Shown here piece by piece: positions 1 through 14,379 of a stretch of DNA of 64,000 bases; positions within the stretch are counted from its first letter, which is position 1, and each line of letters begins with the position of its first letter. The notes beneath the pieces were generated by a model. That model ran no database searches. It saw only the letters and a list, made by a program, of their open reading frames with translations, and was not told the origin of the DNA. Origin of the DNA: Kappaphycus alvarezii (taxonomy: Eukaryota > Rhodophyta > Florideophyceae > Gigartinales > Solieriaceae); the NCBI GenBank assembly GCA_002205965.3, contig NADL03000604.1, positions 1,488,001-1,552,000 of the forward strand, written 5' to 3'. The translations under genes were made by a program, and so were the position numbers.

Positions 1-3000
1 ATCAGAGTCAACCAGTCACTCGGATATTCCCAATTAAACCCCTCCAACTCGATTTCGTATGGTTTCCTTCTTTTCTCTCGATTCGTGTGCCTGAAACCCA
101 GCATTCTCTTTCAGAATTGCAAGGTCAGATACAGATAATGAGTCTTCCATAGTGAAGTCTATCACAATGTATTCGGTAGCACTGAGAATTATGCCTTCTA
201 GATTTAGAGTTTATGTTCACCCGGAAATAGTTTTGACTTTTAGAAAGCTGCCTGGAATTTGCCAAATTCTGAAAAAAAATTCCGCAATCCACCAACTTTT
301 CATGTTCAGTTAAGAGCCTAATGGGGCTACCAGGGATACCAAGATAAAGTATACATGTAAACGCACAATAAGTTTCATTAATAATTCTGAAGAAGGCTCC
401 GTTCTCCGTAAAAAAAGGGAAGAAGATATAATTTTACTATCGTTGAGATCAGAGAATATCATCAAAATCACTTTTGCACCGAAAATGGCAGAAGATGTAA
501 AGTATAGTTGCCGTAGTTTGTTGTACCATGAGACGACAAGAGAAAGGGATGGGGATATAATATACGACAGAGGATGTTTGTAGTTCCTTTGGGATGGTTC
601 CGTGCCTCTACTCCTGCAAGAAAAAGTGAGCTGGTTATGTTTTTGGAAGTCTAAGTAACTCCCAAATTGTCGAGCACCTTTCGGGAAAATGCGCCTTTCC
701 TTGGATTTGTAACCTCTACCTTTTTAATTTTACTTTACCGGATACTACATACGTAATTCAAAACATCAATTTTTTCTTTTCGGGACTTTATGATTACTTT
801 TGATTTTTACAAATTTGTAGTTTTTTTGAACTACGTAGTCTTTCCCATTTTTTACCGCAAAATTTTGACTAATTTTATTTATCATACTCATAAAAGGAAA
901 AATACTGGAAGAACAAACTTTCTTCCCCTTCTACACATTGCGTTCATCCAAAAAAATTAACCAATGCCTAAGTCTATATTGCCCGACACTGAAACCTTCT
1001 ATTCATTTACGCACACCTTGATTTTCTGGTAATTCAAAATAGTATCCCCGCAAAATAAATAATATACAATCCCGTGGTCCGGAAAGAATTATATGATACC
1101 CACTTAGTGCTATTCCATGGATTAAACAGTGATTGAAATTCGCGTTCTCATTGTGAAAAACATTTCATGTTTTTCTTCAAGTTAAACTGATCTATTGATG
1201 TACGCTACCTTGTTTGCAAAAACTTCCTGACTGATAAGTGTAAATATAAGCGTATCTTGCTACATTTCAACTCCAAAATTTTAGGAAGAAAAATACATGA
1301 AAGAAAATTCAAGGCCCGTAATCGAACCCGGAGAACAAAATCTATGTCAATTCTGCATGAATTATTTTGCCACCGCTGATCTTTGTTCATGAGTAAGACA
1401 GAATATATAGCGACAGAACTGCATAAAATTCATTTTCTTCTTCCCTAAATTAAACATAACTAACTAATTTGAATAAAGATAATTAAAATGTTTAACATAA
1501 TGCCTGAAATTCATTTGACTTCTATGATATATCTTTACTCTTCTGCAGATAAATGGTCTTCAAGCAAGTTCTTCAAAAAGCTTACTAACCAAAGTTATCC
1601 TTTAAGAAGAATGCACTTACGAATATCACGTATATTGGACAAATCTTGAGTACTAAGTTACAGGAGAAGTCGCTGGACGACTTTACAGTGCAGTCTTTAC
1701 ATAGATAGAATTCTCAGCAGGAAAAGGAGCTTACCTGATCGGTTGAAAATTAACAACCACTATTTCGAAAAAGCGGAGTGAGATGATTGATCAGTTCCCT
1801 TTTTCCGTTATATTATGCCTTAAATAAGTAATATAGCATTTGATTGGATAAATCAATCAATAAATTAGCGATGGATGACGAATGGTAATTTTTAATCAAA
1901 AATTGTCGGATCTTCTGCCAGCACGGGTATAAAAACAAAAGATATTAACTGACTTGCAATGATCCGACTTAAGTTAAACAAGGTAGTAGAAAATAAATAG
2001 ATGAATAAAAATAACAAAAAGGGTTTCTAAAATAGTTTGCAAGAGATCTGGACCAAGTAAAAACAGCGATCAGGGCTTTCAGTCAAATGTTCTGGAACTC
2101 TCGTAATATCTAACGTCGAATTATTAGTAAAGCACTTGGAAAAGGCTGAGAATGACTAATCATATTGTATTTTAAATTTTAAGGAGCTGTAAAGTGATTG
2201 CATAAAACACTACTGACAATAAATCTAAAGTTGTTGATGACTTATTTCATTAACTAGCCAGTGGAAGATACCTAAATAATGTAATCAACTGTCTCTTAAC
2301 ATTCAGGCAATTGTGAAGTAATTGCAAAGCGTTGTATGCATATACTCTCTTGAAGCAAGTAAAATATCCTATTTGTAGTTTTCTGTTCACCAAAAAACTT
2401 CTTTGTAAAAATGGAAGGATTTCAAATTGAACATTACTGAAAAAATGCAGAGAAAATAGATAATGAAGTTCTAAAAACCCGAGAGATATGTTTATGCAAT
2501 ACGCAAACAATAGACTCTATAATTAAGTTTCACGACTATTAAGGCTTCAGAATATTACTGTACACATTCTTGAAATCATTTTTCTTCAAAAAATTGGAGA
2601 CTACCTAACATAGAACGAGCTTTGGCAGAAGAAATTGTTTTGAAATTATTGAAGAAGAAAATTTCTAGTTACGAAGGGAGAAAGTGAATTTAAACCGAAG
2701 GAGAATCGAGCAGTTCTGCTAAAGTATCAACTTTAACGTATCTTGGGGGAATATTTATTAAAAGAAAGTTGATATATCGTCATTTTTGCGTATTATTGAA
2801 AAACTTATGTCGTTAATAGATGCAATCATTTTGATATATCTAAAGAGAAGTTGAAGAGGAAATAGTGAATGGATGTTTCAAAATGTGGAACTAATAAAAC
2901 TAACATTTCGAGAGCTCTTGAAACCAGCATGTCTTTTCTCGCAACACCATTCTCGCATTTTTCCTACGAAATTAAATATTCAGAATTCATGAAGGTCGTT

Positions 3001-6000
3001 TCGAAGGATAAGGTGAAGCTGAATGCTGATTTACAGGATTTTTGAAAAAAAGTAAAACTACATCATTCTTATGATGTAAGAGTGTTTGCAGAACTTCACT
3101 TTATTTATTTCTTTCCCCAATGAGTAAACACTTTTTTTGCTTGAGATATTCTTTATTTAGTTTACATTGATGGTAAACGTGTTCGAATTTGTTGTATTTC
3201 CTAGTGTTCTTGCAACAAATTTATAGGATTGCAGTCTTATTGGTAAGCTTTCCTCTAATAATTTTTTCCGAGCACTTTCGAAAATAGTTTCAGTTCCTTG
3301 AAGCTGCCCAGCAAAAAGGATTCCCATACCATAATCACTAACTACTGTAGATATTTTAGGGTATTAGGGGGAAAAAATCTTGTCTTAACTTGAATAACCC
3401 TAAATATCATAATAATGCTGTATCTCGTTGCCTATATAATATTTCATTCGCGTTGAAGAATTTTGAGAGAAAAAAACCACTCACCAGCGAGCAACCTAAG
3501 AAAGGACAAGGAAGAGAGAAGGTGCTGAGCAGCCCACAAGTTATATTCAACCATTTACCTAAAATATCACGAGAACAGTAATACATGTTCTCTTCTGGCT
3601 TCTGTTGTGATTCTTTTCTTCTAGAGGACCTGATAAACAAGTAAACAGCAAAAACTCGCAGGTGTTTGTTTTTCATTTTTTTAAATCAAGAACTGCATGT
3701 GTTCGAACCTTTTCAAAAATTGTTTAATTACTTTCTATCCCGAAATTGTCCCCGAGAACGGAAAAGGTTATCTTAAGAGGTACCAAATGTTCAAATGGCT
3801 CATCAAGGTTTAGAGATATGATATGATGATGCGTGAAATGGCAAGGGACTGGGTTTATCAAGGCATCAGCATGCATTCATATATTTCCAGGTTAAACGCA
3901 TCAAAATGTTAGATACGGTTTGAATTTACTGCACGCGGTAAATGCATACACGGTAACGGGCCAAGAACTTCATTCAAAATATAGTAAACTGCAGTGCAGT
4001 ACAGGAGAAGGAAATTTGGCAAGGAATACTAAATTATTCAAGAAAAAATGTATATGCAACTAAATGGTCCTTAAATTTACCTAAAGATAAGTTTTGGACA
4101 ATTTGAACGTATCTCATTGCGGATAAGTATCAATATTTCATAAATTGGCCAATTTTGGTATTTTGGTATTCTTTTTTTGTGAATTTATATAGAATTTTTA
4201 AGCACCTTAATGTGTAAATATGTAAAAACGGCACGAGAATCACTGTAGTCCTAAATAATCTCCATGGAAATATTCCGTTATTACGTATTCCCACTTTAGT
4301 ATTTTGTTTTATAACTTCAAATACGAATAAAGCGTAGATTTCTTATCGATTTATCACATATTTTGCCGAAAATAACATTTTTCTTCCCCTTGTCAAAATA
4401 TTAAATCAGCCATGACTTTTGGTTTGAAGTCGATCTGATGCGGATTTAGAGGCGTCCTGACGAAATAATATTGCTACAATTTGAGACTCTTACCTAATTT
4501 AGTATAAACAATAGAGTTATTTGAGATGGCTACATACTATGATTACATATTTTGGCTTTAAGCTTAATTTTCAGTCCATTTGTGCATTTCAGTCAACTTC
4601 TCAAGATAATTTTTTCATCAGAATCATGGCAGGGTATTAAAATTTTCAATATCTTGAAAAGTTTTTATCTTAATTTTGAGCTGATTTCATTTATTTTACT
4701 CGTCATAGTTGACAACAAATGAGTCAAAATTTGTTCTTATTGCGAAACGTACGAGATTTTTGAAAGCATAGAAAACTGACTGCATATAAAACGTTCCTAC
4801 ATAACATTCAATTATTTATAGTTCAAAATTAAATTGATTTTTTATATAAATTTAGGAAGCGATCAAGACGAATCCGGGTATTGCTCTGTTTTATTTTATT
4901 TGTATATATTTTTTAAAATATAGAAAGGAATTTTAATGTTCTTGAGCCCTTTTGAAACACTTTTGGCTTTTATTTACCTAAAAAGTACATCTTCCACGAA
5001 AACTTTTACTTCAGGCCTTGGTGAATTTTTCAAAACGCAAGAAATCTAAAATATTTTAATATATATACATCAAAAATGATTTTATAGATCGTAAAAATGA
5101 TCAATTCGATGGTAGATGCCATATTTGAGTTGTGTTCTGTAATTTTTGAGTGTCAATTCGTCGTCATTTCCGTTCATTTGGCTTCCAATGTTATAAAATT
5201 CAGTTAAACAAATTCGTAGTAATAATTTTGTATACATTACATACGTTGAGGTGCAGTATATCCTGGTAATTTCATTAATTTATTAGTTTTGAGTCCTTGA
5301 GGAGGTATAAGACCATTACCTTTCGACTAATTTAATTTTATTCACCTTAAATATTACTTTAAGCTCCTTAAAAGTTCCCATTTGAATTTTATTTCAAATT
5401 TTAGGTGCTATACCAAAAAAAGTTATGATTTTATTTACCTTATATAGTCATTAATAACATACCAACATATTAACATAGTCTGCAACACCATATGTTAAAG
5501 GAGAAATACTCAACTAAATGGTGTGAATATGCGGAGAATGCTATATTTTTTTTGAATTATAGTGATGCAAAATTGATATGTTCAAATCAAGTTTGACAAC
5601 GGTAATTGATTGCGATTCTCCAACTGACTGACTCCTAGTTTTGTGTGCTTTTTTTGTAATTCTAACCACCTCCGACCCTTTAAATCGATAATGTTAATTA
5701 CAGTTTTCAAAACATTTTATTCAAGTCATCTCAATACATAGCGCATTGAGCTGCGCAGAATTGATCTAGCAAAGTTTGCGACGATTTGACGTAGGTCAAG
5801 AATTTTATGCGATTTTTGAATCAGGAAAGAAGGAACTGGATAAATCCACAGTTTATTTCTATTGAAGGAAGGAAGTCCACTTTTTAGACTATGTTTGATT
5901 TTAATAAACTTTTTCCAGCTTGCAATCACTCTATTTCAACAATAGCCGAAGAACAGAGCATTGAGATTGTTCGCAAGCATATTGGAGCATGAAACGAGTA

Positions 6001-9000
6001 ATGAAATGAAAAGGTAGATATTAGTGTGTTTCCAAGCGAATGAATTATCTTTTACGCACGTATCGTGATATTAGATACTAAATGAAGGACAAAGTTTCAG
6101 ACTACCTCACAATTCGCATCGAGTTACACTGATTTCAGAGAACGTTCTCTGAAAGTATCACAACGGAAGAAAATGGTGCATAAATGGGATATCCTATTAG
6201 TGTACTAAGCTCCAAAAGAGATGCTTGAACTTCGATTTATTCGAGGCTTTCCTTCAGAACTGACGTATTCTAACTGAAACCTTGACAGAGGCCGTCACTT
6301 TAAGTTCCCGTTATTTTTTCCAATTTAAATCTGAGGTGATTTCACTTCTTGTCTCAGTCCTAAAACTGGAGAAAATTATTGAACCATCTGAAGAGCCCTA
6401 TTTATCCTACTAAAACGGTTCTTTCATCTGATGAGAGGGAGAAATTTGCTTTCAAATATGGCCCTAGCTCTCATTGTTTTACGCAGGATCAGGGCCACTC
6501 TGCGTACTCGCATAAAAAAATTGACCCCGCATCGTACGCACATTGAATTTTTTCTCTCTTTTATTTTGATAACGAAGTTATCAAAATTCCGCCTCGCTTC
6601 TGTCGCCCCGCTTCTATCAATTTTTTTGATATCAATTCATAGGAGAAACTATTGCAATTTAATGATATTGCCTGTGGAATATCCTGTCCTCGTAAAAATG
6701 TTTACCTCTCCCCAAGTAGAGATATTTTATACCGCAAATTGCACATCAACTTGAAGCTGCCCTTGCATAATACGTAGATTTATCAAGAAGCTGATTGAGT
6801 TAGTATCCCTCTTTTGAGAATTTCGTAAATAATTTCCAATAAATGCTGGTAATGAGCTTCCATGGCCTGTTTTGTGCTTTCTATAACTTCTTTTAGAAAC
6901 ATTATGGGGGATTATGTCAATAAATACTTTATTTATTGGCTCTCTAACGGTTGAATTAGCACATACTTCAGCTGAATTTCCGCTATTATTCCATTTATAT
7001 CCTTGCCTTTTACATGATTTACGTACTTGCCTCTTTTAAACTCTATGTATTATGTGGAGATATGTTAAATTCATTTCAACAGAAAAACATCAGAAAATAT
7101 ATCGACAAAAATACCTCTGCGGTACCTAAAATATTTCCAATTTCATTTCTCAGCTTCTGATCTTTCTAGTCGTGTTATGAAAGACACCGATACATATAGA
7201 GGCTGGAAAATGAAAATTGAATTTACGATGGTATTAAAGAGCCAATCAATTCATTTTTAGCATTGAATAGTGAACAATTTAGGTTATTACTATTTAGTAT
7301 CGGTTCATTTCACTGCTAAACTTTATGTAAACACTAAAATAGGGAGAAAGGAAGGGAAATAGTTGCACACGTTAGTGATGAAAAAGTTCCATTACACAAA
7401 AGTGATATTATTATCATTTTATGACCAACTTTTTTCGTAAAATATCACGTATTCATTTTCGCGTATTATCAATGCTTTGGAGAAGATTTTCGCCGAATTA
7501 TTTCTCTGGGTTCAAATATTGTTTTAATCCTTTCCGACTTATCGATGATTTCCCTCAGTTACATCACGCCATAAATACTGCTCTAATTCTATGTATTTTC
7601 TCCTTACATATAAAATTTTTTGGTTATTAAAGTCATTTATGTTCATTTGAGCTCGAATAGACCGAAAATAATTTGAAAATATTGCATATATCTCTTTCAA
7701 ATCAAGTACATTACATTACTTACTGTTCTTTTGCTGTAAATTAATTTTCGTACCTTTGAACTTTAGAGGATGAAAGTACACCTTTATTACACAAAGAATT
7801 CGTTTTATATTTCTTTCAACATCAGACCATGCGAGTTCATTTGATTGGAATTCTACTTTTCATTTCATTCCATTTCTTTTTTCCGATTATTTCAGTTTCC
7901 TCTCCTCCATTGCTTCCCTTCAAGATATGATGGGATGAATTGCACATGAATTCTCCGTATTTCGTCAAAGTTCCCCTTATAGGTTTCTTCCTATTCTAAT
8001 ATATTCGAATACCATCTTCTGGGGAAATATTCGAGTTGCTGATTTCACTCCACAAGATTTTTTCCTCGTAGAACTTCTTGCTCCCGATGTAATCGTGAAG
8101 AAAATTATCAATATGATATTTGCCTCAAACAATTATCGAGGTAAACTTATGCATTATATTGAATAACTTCTTTTGTCCTTTTTCAAATATTCGATTTTAA
8201 TTTACTGTAAAAAATAATCCCGTATAAGGGTAAAAGACCCAAAAAAAACTAATAATTTCTATCATATCTTCATTTCTTTACATATTACTAGATTAAAGAC
8301 TACATATTACACAAGGGAGAAATTTTTAGCTATAAAACTAAAATATACTGCCCCAAAATTCGATCTTGAATCATCACAGAAAAGTTGTTGCTTGTTCTCT
8401 GTACTTTAAATATGAAAATTCAGGGAAAAACGCATCTACATTTCTAAAGAGCTATGATTTTTCAGATTTTACGATCGATTCGATCATAATCTCCATTATT
8501 TAAGCTCCAATAGACACACACATTGGACTATTTCTTGGTAATTTCTGACCATTCTAATGGAGATGGTAAAGTTGGTCTTCTTTTACTGCGAATAACTTAA
8601 TTTTTCCTAGGAACCTTGGAAAAAACAACGATATGAGTGAAGTACCGATTACAATCAAGTAAACTGATAGTTAAAATGTCGAATGAAATAGTATAGTACT
8701 CTGTAAATATTAGTCATTTCCGTTCACTTTTTCCGTGTCAGTGCTGCGCTGGTGTCCATATATCGCATTATTCCCTCTATTCTGCTGAACTAGGAGATAA
8801 ATCCTTATTACCGAAGCTTTTCAGTGTGTAATTTCGAACGAAACTCATTCATACTCTTTCTGAAAAAAATTCTTTACAGTTTTACACCGCGATAAGAAAT
8901 TTCTTACACACTGTTAGTATTTAAACCAAACCATCAAACGCCGTAGGCTTCACCTTTTTCAACCATATGAAGTAGTTGCCATAGTTGTAACATAAAATAG

Positions 9001-11150
9001 CTTCATTTGATTTGGACTGGCTAGTGATGAGCAAAGAACACCAGTGATTCAGAATTGTGAAAAATTTGAGTGCACAGACATAGGGATGCCTGTATTGCTT
9101 CTTCACATGATGAGCAGTTTGTACTAAATAGGAACTATTCCCCTATGCCTTACATTTTTGTTAGGGTCCACAATCGAGAAGCGAGTAATTAAAAAATGAT
9201 TTTATTGAAATAGAAGACTAATAGAATGAAAATATGACTAGCTGAGAATTTGGTGAGCTTTTTTGTTAGCTGAATCTCCTTCCTTCTTTTTTCGCAGTTT
9301 TTGAGCCCGGATAGTCCTGAAAAAAAGTATTGGCATGAAAATTGGCCTCTACATCTTCTATAAAACCAAGTGAAACGTTCATATTTGGATACTAACAAAA
9401 TTTTGGGGATTCTTGCTTCATTTTCTACTATTATTACTCGGAACAATTTTGATCTAATATATCCTTTTTTGAGGCTTAACTTGTGTATATTGCACCAATA
9501 ATAATTTACGTTTATTAAGCTTATTTTGGTAGCTATTATATTTATATTCTATATTTTCCCTACTTTGAGTATTCTAATCTGCATCATAACATATTCAATT
9601 TATAAAGCCCTCTAATTCGTGTTTAGAAGCTTTTTGGAATAAGTTAAATAAATTTCCATCCTATTGGGCCATAATTTTAACAATATCAGTAATCAATGTA
9701 GGACCACGCGTCGTTCATTTTCAAATGGGAACAACATTATATTGATTCTAATTTAATAATGCTGATTAATTTAGTTGTACATTCCTGTTGTTTTCACACA
9801 ACCTTAAATTTATTTAGCATTTACTCCATATGACATTTTTTTAATTTTCGTAGGATTTAAGAAATGTGCCAAACACTTTTCATATTAATCTAACCGATTT
9901 AAGTTACTAGATTTACTGAAAATAGATTTACTAAAATGTCATATTTCGGGTAAAATAAATGGAAAGTTTTTGAAAGAAACCTACATCGTCACCAGAACGT
10001 ATATCTTAGTGCAAAACATTCATTAAGACAATGAATTACATTTTCTTGTACTTTTTTATCCTAAAATGGCTCAAATATTGCCGCTCGATTGCTACCCTTT
10101 CCTTCCATATGCGTTAACTCCAAACTACAAACCATTACTAGCATTGCAAATACTTCTGATGTTTTCCTTATGTGATTATAATTTGAAGCGCTGGTTACAG
10201 CAAGTTCAAACTGATGGTACAAAACCATTGAGTTACATTCAATTCAAGGCTGGTGAGATAACTCATTCGTACGTGTATTTTGAGAATCTGCACATACGAA
10301 TTCTTGAAAAAAAATATGGCCGTCATTCACCAGACTAAACACAGACAATATAGAATAAAAAATGTACACAGCCGAACAAATAAATTATCAACTGATATGT
10401 TGTCCTGAAAAAGAAAAGTTGCGAAATTATTAATTTATCTGCCTACAATAATTTCTCGTGGAATACTGGTAGAAACTCAATAAACTCTCTGATCCCTTAA
10501 TATACTTTGTATGTTAAAATTAGGGATCACATAAGTTCACACATATCCTCTTTATCTTCCCTTAAACTTCCTACATCTTCTCACTTGAAGGCATCGACCA
10601 TAAATTGGTATTAATACCAATAATTAGTATTGGCCAAGCCATTTGCGAAACCGTACAATGCATCGAAAACTGTAGATGTATTATTTGATTGCTGCCTTTC
10701 TAAACATGCGATCAATGCTCGTTTTAAAGTGTCACACTTCATGGCTATCCATAAAAAAGACACTGCACCGTAGACTAAAGTTTCTTTGAACTACGCTTTA
10801 GTTTGGATACGGTATTGTGTGACCTCACGCAAAAAACAAAATTGGTCTCAGAAACCAGGGCTAAAATACTCAATGAGGTTTTCCAACTTTATCAACCTAT
10901 TAAACTCCAGATCTAAAGAGCAGTTTCCTCGCTTTTAAGGCTCGCCACATGTTACAATATGAAAAGAGATTTCCATGTTCAACACTACACGTTAAAATGT
11001 GGAGAAGAATTCCAAAGTCTGCGAATAAAACATGATCCCAATTGTCAGAGTATAATAATGTGAACAAGACGCCCATACAGTTTAAATAAACATATAGAAG
11101 AAGGCTGGAATGGCCAGTGTGTAACAGTATGGACTAAAGTGTGACCTGAC
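1..11150. other. AT-rich, gene-free block
   Basis: I see no supportable gene here. Open frames are short (at most about 107 codons, at 6431-6754 and 10066-10338), rich in F, I, L, K and S, and have no recognisable domain. Base composition is strongly AT-rich with many A and T runs, and I found no obvious tandem array. It contrasts sharply with the GC-balanced segment that starts near 11.2 kb. Confidence 0.7.
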
Positions 11151-11252
11151 GTCCTGCATGCAAAACCTGATCTCCTGTGAACTTAATTTACAATACAGAG
11201 CTTTAATTCAGCGTTTTGATGCGTCGCAGTACCTCCACTTTATCCGCTGGAC

Positions 11253-11626
11253 CGCACCAGACCGGATAATAGCGCTGTACGGCATACCGGCGGCACAGAC
11301 TTTTTTGATGTCACTATCGTCAACCCATTGGCACCCTCGCTCAGGAGAGTGGGCGCCTTTAACCCGCTGACCCCAATGTGGCGAGAAACGAGAAACTGAG
11401 AAGGAACGCTTCATCGCGAATTCCGCTAGAGGTAGGCCTGTTCCTGTTCCCATCTCCATCCTAGGAGGTTGGCACTCGGACTCCTGCGCGCTGCTAAGCG
11501 AGGTCGCACGCAATGTTGCAGTAAAGACTGAGGAAAGAGTAAGGCAGTCCTTACTCAAAGGCACGCCGCAGCGGCATCAATGTCCAATGCAGCATGGCTG
11601 ATGGCTGGTCTCCAGCCCAGCTTCTA
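11253..11626 (+). pseudogene. Retroelement C-terminal remnant with RLE-like nuclease domain
   Basis: This is a decayed C-terminal piece of the recurrent retroelement family of this window. It has RPD, then about 14 residues later DFFDVTIVNPL, which fits the PD-(D/E)XK layout of restriction-endonuclease-like (RLE) domains of R2-type non-LTR elements. A conserved tail follows: GRPVPVPIS, GGWH, EVARNVAV, then an RHAAA...NAAWLMAGL ending at TAG 11624-11626. The reading frame changes near 11370 and again near 11560, so it is not translatable as it stands. The 52.4 kb copy is clearly related and better preserved. The RPD/DVT alignment is visible; the nuclease assignment is inferred from family knowledge. 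Confidence 0.6.
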
Positions 11627-12190
11627 GGGTGATCTGTGCGCGCTGCTGATGACTTTGTGTGAATGCTTACAGCCATTGCGCTTGTTCCCTTAGGGAACAA
11701 CTGGCGTCACTTTAGGATCACTTTAGGGAGCGTAGTTCCTCCCGCATGGCTGTGTCGGTATGCCCTTTTGAGTTGATTGCGGTTGTCTGGAGAGCTTTAG
11801 GATAGATCGAATATGTATTCCAAGTGTAAAACACCCAAACCTTTCTCCTTTAGGAAATAACCTTACTTGCCGGATATTGAACTACCCAACCCTGTTCCCC
11901 TCATCCATTGCCGATAGTTGAAATGAATAACATTGCCAACTTCTAGATTACTGTACCGTTTATCAGTGTTCTAGGCGCACATGAAATGCATTCCACGTTT
12001 TTGACCCGCTCGACATTTCTGAAATAATCGGAGGTTCAAAAGCGCGCAAACATAAGCTTTTCCATGACGAAAGGCCCGTTGCTAAAGTTTCAAGGTTTCT
12101 GCTTGCGCAGGCAGCTCGGACATGTATGTGTAGAGACTAATATCTGCTCTCGATATTCTACAGTTTGTGTTTTGCTTTCAATTTCTTACT

Positions 12191-12240
12191 ATTAGCCAGC
12201 TTGTCTGTTAGAATAAATGAACCCCCGTGTTCCCCCTTTA
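12191..12240 (-). repeat. Dispersed copy of the 27.3 kb repeat unit
   Basis: Read on the minus strand this contains AACACGGGGGTTCATTTA followed by a tract that reads CTAACAGACAAGCTGGCTAAT. It closely matches the tandem units at 27317-27434 (gggaacacgggaggttcatttactgtaacagataagctagctgat). A weaker relative lies at 12505-12543. I see no coding potential in the match. Confidence 0.6.
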
Positions 12241-12314
12241 TTAATGTCTGCATACATCTTACAAAAGAGAAGAAAGGCAGTGCTCCCTTCCTTCACTAAC
12301 ACATAATACCTTAC

Positions 12315-12338
12315 CTCGACTGTCTTTAAACAGTCGAG
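12315..12338. repeat. Perfect 9-bp inverted repeat
   Basis: CTCGACTGT and ACAGTCGAG are exact reverse complements separated by 6 bases (CTTTAA). The site could form a small hairpin or bind a dimeric protein. Nothing nearby shows which, and there is no gene within 2 kb. Confidence 0.6.
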
Positions 12339-12339
12339 A

Positions 12340-14180
12340 TTGTTATGGCACTTCATTGCTGATCATAAGCAGTGAAAGACTTCTACGTATGGGAGCTGGT
12401 GCGCACCTGCTGCACTCCATCTTCCAACTAGAGAACAATAGTAACAACCAGCAAAAAGAATTACGAATAGAAAGTGAATTGAATGAGATGCCTACTGGTA
12501 ACAGAAAGGGGGAAAAGGGGGCGTTTTGTTTACTAAGACAGATGTATTGGCTATCACCCAATCAAGTTGCATTTCTGAGTGTTACGTTGGTCGCATAAAT
12601 TGAGAAACCTAAAAGAAACACGCAAGGCCACCCAACACACAGACTGCATTGGACATAACTGCTGTTGCAGTCGTGCCTTTGCGTCAGCAAGCGTACTGTA
12701 AAATGCGATGTCCCGGCTTTCCAAGTCTCCTGGGCCATGGCAGCGGGACATTGCACGCCACCATGGCTCTCTCCTGATTGCGCTTGGCAGATTAAAATTT
12801 GCACCGCAGTTTCTGACTTTTTTTTGCTTTGTTCGGAACAGTGCGCTTTTTAAGATGGACGTGGCCTGCGGGATGATTCACGATGCATGAATTGGTGAGA
12901 GGTTTGCCAAGTACGCCACTGCGCTGTGACTTGTTTGGAAGAGGCATACTGCAGCTGCACGCCTGGTGACATTCCAATCTGTAAGCGAATCAGGGCTGCA
13001 TGAGTGCAAAACCCTGGTAGCGTGGGCTGACATCGAAACACGGTCACCAGACGGTAAGTATCGGGACCTCGCAGTGAAACTTGGGTTTTCAATCTTACAA
13101 CGGGGCGCAGACAAGAACACACGTATTGTCTGTCCAATATGTGTAGTTAAAATGGTGATCAAGTCTCGAGTTTGCGGGAGCAAAGACACGGGGTGGCTAT
13201 CGAATCTGATAAATATCCGACTGTGCGAATAAAGTTTTGAGCAGTGTTTTTATTTGTGGGAGCCAATGTGTGGCGCTTGAAATGGGGGTATACAGGGAAA
13301 TGAAGAGAGGATCAGGGTGTTGAATGGTTCGGTGTGTTTGTTTTTGTGTGGTCGAATTACACGACATGAAGACTATAAACTGTTGGGAACAAAAAAGTGA
13401 TCGAGAGTGTCAACAGGACATTTGTTTTGCCCCTTATTTTGTGCACGTTGGTTCTATTGGATGGTGCAAAGTAATACATTTGGAGCTTGTCCCCGAGACC
13501 CAGTCCTGAGAGTGTTTTTGCCAGGCCGGGTTTGAAACGGTATGCTGGGTTGGTTGTAAAATACATCTATTATTTCTGTAAGCACTCGCTGTGGGGACTT
13601 GAAATACATCAAGTGGGTGTTTCAACACACTAGAAGCAAGTATTGAGAGGATGGGCAACCTGACTAGATACTCTCTCCAACCTTGCTATGTTCAAGAAAC
13701 ACTAGCCAAAGTTGCAAGGTGGGATATCTGTTGCAAATAAGAATTACCTTCATGGCACAGTATACACGAATAAAGTAAACTGACCAATGCAGTGCGAGAA
13801 TGGGTTACCTGAATTTGGCAGTTCATCATTTGCTGTTGTTTGACGTGTGACACATGCACACGAGCTTGTTGTTGCGTTGGATTAAAGGGTTGTGTATACT
13901 GTATCTGCGTAAATGATGGCGGTGGGTTGTGTTTTTTCAGGATGAAGATGATTGCAGTGGCCCGTAATGAATTCGGCAGGTGGAGCGGCGTGTATTGTGG
14001 CTCATCAGATATCTGTACTGTCCACAGTTGAATGCATAAACGACCGGTGCAATGGTGTCAGCGGAAATCTGCAGCAAGAGATTGACAACAGACTGGTAAG
14101 TTACGTACAGGATGGCACCTTTCATGCTTTCATACTGTAAGTAAATCATCACTCAAATCAATCAACTGCTGCCAGCAGAA
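12340..14180. other. GC-balanced intergenic stretch, no assignable gene
   Basis: Several overlapping open frames of 60-103 codons occur on both strands (for example 12966-13232 + and 12878-13189 -). None shows a domain, and the frames conflict with each other. The composition is that of the gene-bearing compartment. An undetected small gene or an old element is possible; I see nothing that decides it. Confidence 0.4.
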
Positions 14181-14181
14181 T

Positions 14182-14255
14182 CTACTGTACGCTCTAGGGT
14201 ATGGTACAGTTGCGATGTACAGTACTGTACACTACACCATACTGCAGAACCGGAC
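14182..14255. repeat. TACTG/TACAG pentamer array (distal, upstream of KH gene)
   Basis: The core at 14217-14232 alternates TACAG and TACTG, putting GTAC every five bases. Related words (actgtac, ggtacag, catactgcag) flank it on both sides. It lies about 1.15 kb upstream of the KH gene start and is the same motif as at 14.81, 22.2-22.9 and 53.07 kb. Confidence 0.75.
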
Positions 14256-14379
14256 CTGAAAAATAATCCTCCAGCGGAAACGAAAACTCTTGTAACTGTT
14301 ACTGAACAGTTCCGCTCCCACTCTCCAAAGGCAAGCAACCAAAACCCAGCCACGCAAACTCAAGATAAGTAAAGAGTAA

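Noticed and set aside
1301-1384. A GGTTCGATT-like word suggesting a tRNA T-arm on the minus strand
   Set aside because: The flanking bases do not pair as a T-stem and no acceptor or anticodon arm fits. A similar word at about 36572 fails in the same way.
6431-10338. Open frames of 90-107 codons in AT-rich DNA
   Set aside because: Lengths are within chance for this composition, with hydrophobic or Lys-rich bias and no domain.
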